Of a stretch of DNA of 64,000 bases, positions 58,609 to 64,000 are shown piece after piece. The position numbers were made by a program, and so were the translations under genes. How positions within the stretch are numbered: the stretch's first letter is position 1; each line of letters starts with the position of its first letter. The notes under the pieces are model-generated. The model had not been told where the DNA came from, made no database searches, and worked only from the letters and a program-made list of their open reading frames with translations. Source of the stretch: Annona cherimola (Eukaryota > Streptophyta > Magnoliopsida > Magnoliales > Annonaceae); the NCBI GenBank assembly GCA_030490835.1, contig CM059971.1, positions 52,748,012 through 52,812,011 on the forward strand, in the 5' to 3' direction.

Positions 58609-59666
58609 GGGGTCTTTTTCAATATTGCTCTAATGGTAACTCGGTTTAATACATGACAAGCTCTACTTACAGCTTCACCTCAAAATCTCTTGGACAATTT
58701 ACTCTCATTTAGCATGGTCCTAGCCATTTCTTGTATTGTCCGGTTTTTCCTTTCAACAACTCCATTTTGTTGAGGAGTTCTTGGTGCAGAAAATGTATGG
58801 TGAATTCCCTTTTCATTGCAAAATTCTATGAATCGACTATTTTCAAATTCACTACCATGGTCACTTCTAATGGAAATAATTGAACTTTATTTTTCATTTT
58901 GCACCAAAGTTGAAAACGAGACAAATATTGAAAATGCTTCATCTTTGCCAGCTAAGAGTATAATCCAAGTAAATCTAGAAAAGTCGTCCACAATTACATA
59001 CACATACTTTTTCCCACCAAGAGTTAAAATGTCTGATGTTCCATAAAGATCCATATGTAGCAATTCAAGTGGTCTAGTTGTTGAAATTTCCTGTTTGGTC
59101 GAAAATGACATTTTTGGTTGTTTAGATAGTTGACAGGCTTTACAAATCTTATCTTTGTCATATTTGAGCTTTGGTAAGCCTTGTACCAAATTCTTTTTCC
59201 ATGAAGTTTTAATATTTGACATATTTATATGTCCAAGCCTTGTATGCCTTTTACATGGATCGTTTTCTATGGCTATTAGACATTTTCCTTCTAGGTCATC
59301 AAGGCAAACCAAATATACATTTCCATGTCTTTTGCCACTAAATATTATATGCTCGTCATTATCAATAACATTACATATAGAGGATTTAAATACAATTTTA
59401 TATCCTTTATCACATAGTTGACTAATACTCATTAGGTTGTGTTTGAGTCCTTCAACAAATAGAACATTTTCAATACATGCATTTGAACTACCATAGATAT
59501 TTCCTTTACCTTTTATTTTACCTTTTTCATTATTTCCGAAAGCTACCATTCCTTCATTGCATGGGTTGATCTTGTGAAATAGTCTTTTTTCTCCAGTCAT
59601 ATGTCTTGAGCAACCGCTATCCATAAACCATACGTTATTGGCCTTAGCTTTAAGACATACCTGCAA
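58609..59666 (-). pseudogene. Sirevirus-like pol, first part: protease and integrase
   Basis: The open frame to 58887 begins MQVCLKAKANNVWFMDSGCS, with the retroviral-type protease motif DSGCSRHMTG. A GAG-pre-integrase zinc region (TRLGHINMSN, CKACQLSKQPK) and the integrase core start LLHMDLYGTSD and YVIVDDFSRFTWI follow. Below 58887 a stop occurs, then RSDHGSEFENSRFIEFC, TPQQNGVVERKNRT and CHVLNRV continue to the insertion point of the solo LTR. The catalytic Asp and Glu positions are recognisable. Confidence 0.88.
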
Positions 59667-61457
59667 AAATTAATTTGAGTGGAGCTCATCCTTTTGGTAC
59701 CCATTTTATGGGTCCGTTTGGGTTAGTTATCCTTTGGAGTTTATGTTGATCTACCTTTGAAGCCATAAATCCAATGCTTTTCTCCATCCAAACCAATTTA
59801 GCACCAAGGTTTTGCAGTTTTCTTAATTTACATTGATAGACCTTGTGTCCTAACTTGTTGCAAAAATTACAAGCTCCCGGAAGTCTAGAAATAGGGAGTC
59901 ACTTGGTAATTCGTTCCTCAGTTGGTCTTTTGGTCCAAACTACTTGATTTATCTTAGGTTTAATATAAATAGATTTGGGGTTGTTTCTTGGAGCATTAGA
60001 TTTTTTTGTTCAAATGTATTATACCCAAGTCCTTTCTTGCAAATTTGTGTTGTCATTTTTAAGAACATTTTCACATTTTCTCCTGGATTAGAGAACTTGG
60101 CAAGAGATTCATTTAATGATTCATTTTCGTTTTTAAGTTTCTCTAACTCATTTTCCAAGGTATTCTTTTCATTTTTTAATTTATCTAATTTTTCAGCAAG
60201 TTTACCATTTACAATTATTACTGCATCACATTGTCTTTTCTTTATTGTAAACTTGTTTCCTAATTTCTTTATTTCTTCATATAATGAATCATAGGCTTGT
60301 TGAAGTTCTTCTAACTCAGCACATTTGAGGCATTCATTTGTAGAAAAATTTGAAAAAAAATTCTGTTTGGAGGTTACCTCTTGACTACTTGTGCAGTTCG
60401 TTGAAGTAGCTTGATCCTCCAAGATTTCCGTGGCTGCAAAGCATATGTCGGTATTTTCTATGCAGCAAATTCTTGCGCAATCTGCTTCGCATTCTTCACT
60501 TGAGGAGCTATTTGTTGTAGATTCTTCTTCATTCACATACATGCCTCTTCATTTGTTTCTTTGAAATTTTTTGTTGTCGCCTCGATCTTTTCTTTGCTCC
60601 TTTGCCTTATTTTCTTCGAGTGTTGGGCATTGGGCTTGCATGTGCCCCGAACCACCACAAAGGGTAACATTTTGTTGTTTCTTTCTTTTTCTTTTTTGAA
60701 TTTCTTTCTTTAAAATTTCCGAAATTTCTGTCTTTCCTTACAAATTTTCTGAATCGTTTTGTGAGTAAGGCAATTTCATCGTCATTTTGAGAAGATGAGG
60801 TGGTGTCGTCCGAGTCTTGTGCGGCTTTCAAGGCAATGACTCTTTTGCCTTTGTGGTGATCTTCGTTTCTTTTCTTGATCAGCTCATGTGACATTAAGGA
60901 GCCAATAAGATTTTCCAACTTCAACGTGTTAAGATCCTTGGCTTCTTCTATTGCCGTGATTTTTGGAATCCATGATTCGGGTAGTGCCCTCAGAATCTTC
61001 ATGACCTGCTCAGATTCAGAAATTGTTTTCCTAGCCCTTTCAAGGCGTTAGTAATCTTAGAAAATCTAGCAAACATTTCAGAAATATTTTCAGTTTCTAA
61101 CATCCTAAAATTTTCCAATTCTTCAATCAAAATGTTTCTCCTCGTCCCTTGGACTTGAGAGGTTCCTTCATAGATAGAAGTTAGTGTATCCCATATTTTT
61201 TTGGTAGTTAAACAAGAGGATACTCTATCATATTCAAAAGCCGTAAGAGCACAAAATAATGAATTCATAGCCTTGGCGTTGCTCTTTACAATTTTCACTT
61301 CCTCATCATTCCATTTGGAAGCTTTTTCATCAATGGGTAAAGTCACACCATCTTGAATCGCAATCCAAGAGTCCATATCGGAAGCTCCAATCACAACTCT
61401 ACTTGCAATGTCTTGGTTTGAATCACCAAACTTAAACCAAGCACTAAAAACAAACAA
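59667..61457 (-). pseudogene. Sirevirus-like gag with zinc knuckle and coiled coil
   Basis: From 61457: DMDSWIAIQDGVTLP, KAMNSLFCALTAFEYDRVSS, KKIWDTLTSIYEGTSQVQGT and ENISEMFARFSKITNALKGL, the UBN2-type copia gag core. A frame change near 61000 leads to MKILRALPESWIPKITAIEE and a Lys-rich region. A CCHC knuckle (CGGSGHMQAQC) is readable near 60650 only in a shifted frame. A third frame (60542-59949) holds a Ser/Glu-rich segment and a long coiled coil (EKLDKLKNEKNTLENELEKL), a feature of Sirevirus gag. A linker with TNPNGPIKWVPKG near 59710 joins to the protease. The N-terminal residues before DMDSW are not gag-like, in line with a deletion that fused LTR to gag. Confidence 0.85.
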
Positions 61458-61474
61458 TAATGTGACAATAAAGG

Positions 61475-62686
61475 AGATCTACACTTTACTGAGTTGTGTA
61501 GCAAGTTTCAGCTTGAGGAAGAATCTGTAGAAGCAACCAATTATATTTCGTTGAAGCAAACCGCAACTTTGAAGCTTGTTCTTCCTTTGAAAGTGTATAG
61601 ATCACTCAATTGTAGAGAAAAGCAAATGAGAGCTCTTACTAGCACTTCTTTTCTCTCTTTAGGCTCTATGTTGTGTGTATCCACGTTTGCTTGAGTGTCT
61701 ATATATAGAGGAGGGAAGATTTTGAACGTTATAGAGGTGGTTGGCGCGTAATAAATGTTCCAACGTTCAAAAATTTGAACGTTACATCTCCAAGTTGCAG
61801 GTGGAGTCGACTTCGTCTGCGACTTCGCCCAAGTCGCATGCTGGAGTCGACTTCGTGTGCGACTTCGGCTGTTCTTCAGTTTCCAAGTCTGTGTTCTGGG
61901 TCGACTTGGTTTCAAACTTGGCTTCAAGTCGATCTTGGAGTCGACTTGGGGTGCGACTTGACTATTTTCTTGTACCAAGTCAGTTTGATCTTTGTTGATA
62001 TTATTCTTGCTTGCTTAACTTCTTTCTTCTTCTTGTCCTTCAATACTAAAGGCTTGGATTTGCTTCAAATCTTGGAGAACTTGATTCTTGTATGGACAAA
62101 TCATCTTTGATTTGGAATGAATTCATATGTCTTGCTTGCTTTAAGCTTGTATTAGTCTTTATATACTCAGGTTTGAAAAACTTGAGTTGTCTTCATCTTG
62201 AAATGAACTTACACCTTTAACTTGTGCATGAGAAACTCAAGTCGATCTTGGGGTCGACTTTATATGCGACTTGGCCTCAAGTCGCAAGTGGAGTCGACTT
62301 TGACTGCGACTTCGAATGTGTTGTCCCCCAAAATCAACGCTGGAGAGAAATGTGCAACTTCAAGTCGATACTGGAGTCGACTTCGTCTGTGACTTGGTTT
62401 CCAAGTCGCAAGTGGAGTCGACTTAGACTGCGACTTCGGATGTTCATCTTCCAATTTCAAATCTTTCCATCAGGTACCTGTTGAAGTCTTATGTGGAGTC
62501 GACTTCGAGATCGACTTCACCCTAAGTCGAAGTGGGAGTCGACTTGGGAATCGACTTGGCTGATTTTCTTTCCTTAAGACATTCATTAAAACTATTAGTA
62601 ATCATTTCATACTCAAATTTGAATTTGTTAATCATCAAAACTTATGCTTTGGTCAATTTATTTTGTTTTAACTATTGTTTCCAACA
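61475..62686 (-). mobile_element. 5' LTR of the Sirevirus-like element, fused to gag
   Basis: It begins (minus) TGTTGGAAACAATAG at 62686. A palindrome array (62560-61798) and a TATA box CTCTATATATAGAC near 61706 follow. R/U5-like sequence continues to about 61475 (GTAAAGTGTAGATCTCC matches GTAAAGTATAGACTCC of the LTR at 437), then gag starts with no PBS. Compared with the complete LTRs about 400 bp of U5, the PBS and the leader are missing. Confidence 0.85.
61798..62560. repeat. AAGTCGACTT palindrome array, right LTR
   Basis: Same two clusters as in the left LTR (51830-52590), with a few substitutions, some of which destroy a CpG (for example GACTGCGACTTCG preceded by TTT instead of TTC near 62300, and TGTGACTTGG near 62389). 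Confidence 0.85.
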
Positions 62687-64000
62687 AATACATCCTTTTT
62701 CAAGACCTTTGGACATGGAGTTCAAGTATTCATGAACTTGAAATCTTCTTATCCAAAGTTCGTAAGTCCTTTTTAACTTAACCACACTTTCAAATTGGAT
62801 GAGTCATAACCTTACAAGTTAACTACCCTTGAAATACCATTTACATCCAAACTTGAACTGAATCTGAAATTTCTTACTTTCCAAGCTATTTAAACCTTTA
62901 TACCATCTCACATTTAACCTACATTTGAATAAACTTATAAACTGCATTAGCTTTACATTTAATACTTAACTAATAGTTATAATTCAAGTTTTAACTTTAT
63001 GCATGACATATAATGAACATATAAGCTTAGTATAACTTCTACCACTATTTATATAACTTAAAAATTAATATATTCTATTTTCATTTTGCCTCCATAAAAA
63101 CTTATATTTTCAAACAATAAGTTCATCTACTGCAACTTAGATCTCATTTACACACAATAGGGTTAACCACATTGACACATTCATTGGGTTCCCTATTACT
63201 TACATTTCTTTCTTTAAAATCTCAATCATTTAATTCAATTAAACTATCTAATAACAACTAAGATTATTTGACATATTAACTAATAACCTTATTTCACCAA
63301 AAAATATATCTTATTTCCTTCCATTTTATTTAAAATCTTGGTTTAGTCCTTTCAATATGACTTACACACATCAAAGAATCATCCCACACTTAGGCAAACA
63401 TCTTATCCTCATTTAAAACATCAATACATGAAATTCAACACAGTGACATCATAAAAATTAAGCTAATCTTAATCTTATAGATTTTCATACTTAGAATTTA
63501 TAAGTTGTAAACCTATCATATCTGAAATTTTATGTATTATAGGCTATTAAAGCCTCTTCATCCTTTTGTATTCAAAAATACACTTAGATAACTCATATAT
63601 GCATAAACTTTGCATTTAATATATAAATTAAGACATATATAATAATAGACCTTTCCCTCAATATATGAATGACATTTTCATATTGTAAGGCCATTTGAAC
63701 TTAAGATAGCATTTACAGCTTTTTTTTTACTTTCTTTCAAAACATAATCATCAAATCTTAATTACTCATTGAAAAATGACTTAAGGAACTTGATATTTTA
63801 AATTACCCAACATGTTCCTCAACTTCATAATTCATTCCATTTTACTTTTATTTAACTCTCTCATTTGCTTAAAATGCATCATTTATTTCACTTCATTTCA
63901 ATTTTATTTCCTTTCTACATAAAGCATATGAGTTAATCTAAAAAATTTGTTTTCATGGCCAAACAATCTACTAACCAGGTTATTTCACTTAAATCTCAAC
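62687..64000. other. AT-rich sequence, nothing recognised
   Basis: It begins with AATACATCC next to the Sirevirus LTR. I see no reading frame above background, no terminal repeat and no similarity to the L1 fragment that flanks the element on the left, so the two flanks do not come from one simple target. Confidence 0.5.

Larger units (their letters stand above)
51680..62686 (-). mobile_element. Sirevirus-like Ty1/copia element with env-like ORF
   Basis: Minus-strand order: 5' LTR (62686 to about 61475), gag with coiled coil, protease, integrase, RT, RNase H, palindrome array, CU-rich leader, envelope-like ORF, polypurine tract AAAAAGGGGGAGATT (52729-52715), 3' LTR (52714-51680). LTR starts are TGTTGGAAAC on both sides. 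The LTRs differ at roughly a dozen positions plus one 53-bp indel. Both lack the 3' half of U5: the right one runs straight into gag without a PBS, and the left one meets L1 sequence. A solo LTR is nested at 57323-58603. No TSD can be matched because the left end is truncated. Confidence 0.9.

Overview
The window is nuclear DNA from a flowering plant, most likely a eudicot. The evidence is plant L1 LINEs with a plant-type RNase H domain, a Sirevirus-like Ty1/copia family, Pack-MULE capture of plant gene pieces, remnants of a plant UGT80 sterol glucosyltransferase and of a plastid Mg-chelatase H subunit, and AT-rich intergenic DNA. I see no intact host protein-coding gene, no rRNA or tRNA gene and no CRISPR array. 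The species cannot be named from sequence alone.

Layout. 1-1427: the 3' end of a Sirevirus-like copia element on the + strand, with several polypurine tracts and a 991-bp LTR. 1428-1960: tandem repeats. 2290-10990: an unclassified element split by a very large solo-LTR-like element (B, 3042-10697, minus), itself split by a smaller relative (A, 3179-5375, plus); both have perfect 5-bp target-site duplications (TSDs). 11466-17885: two diverged direct repeats separated by a 6.1-kb L1-type LINE (11652-17717, minus) with its poly-A tail, TSD, ORF1 and ORF2; one frameshift breaks ORF2. 18947-23900: a decayed copia element (G). Its pol region forms one arm of an approximately 1-kb inverted repeat; the other arm (23901-29345) is split by a third solo-LTR-like element (C, 24520-28509) and a foldback MITE.

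30397-44874: eight recognisable exons of a UGT80-type sterol glucosyltransferase on the minus strand. The copy is dead: it lacks its 5' exons and its central exons and has a one-base frameshift. One intron has grown to 10.3 kb because a Pack-MULE (34994-43388, 9-bp TSD) carrying gene fragments, including a PPR piece, landed in it, and a young copia element (D, 35550-42561) then landed inside the Pack-MULE. 45085-51679: a junkyard of an Mg-chelatase H fragment, an RTE-type LINE tail, a Ty3/gypsy 5' half and an L1 LINE fragment.

51680-62686: a nearly complete Sirevirus-like copia element on the minus strand with gag (including a coiled coil), protease, integrase, RT, RNase H and an additional envelope-like third ORF near the 3' LTR. 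Its integrase gene is interrupted by a solo LTR of a related family (57323-58603, plus). 62687-64000 is AT-rich with nothing recognisable.

Functionally the region is a transposon graveyard with a few recent arrivals (D, the L1 LINE, the Sirevirus). A small MITE family (six copies) is scattered over it, and arrays of an AAGTCGACTT palindrome mark every LTR of the Sirevirus-like family.
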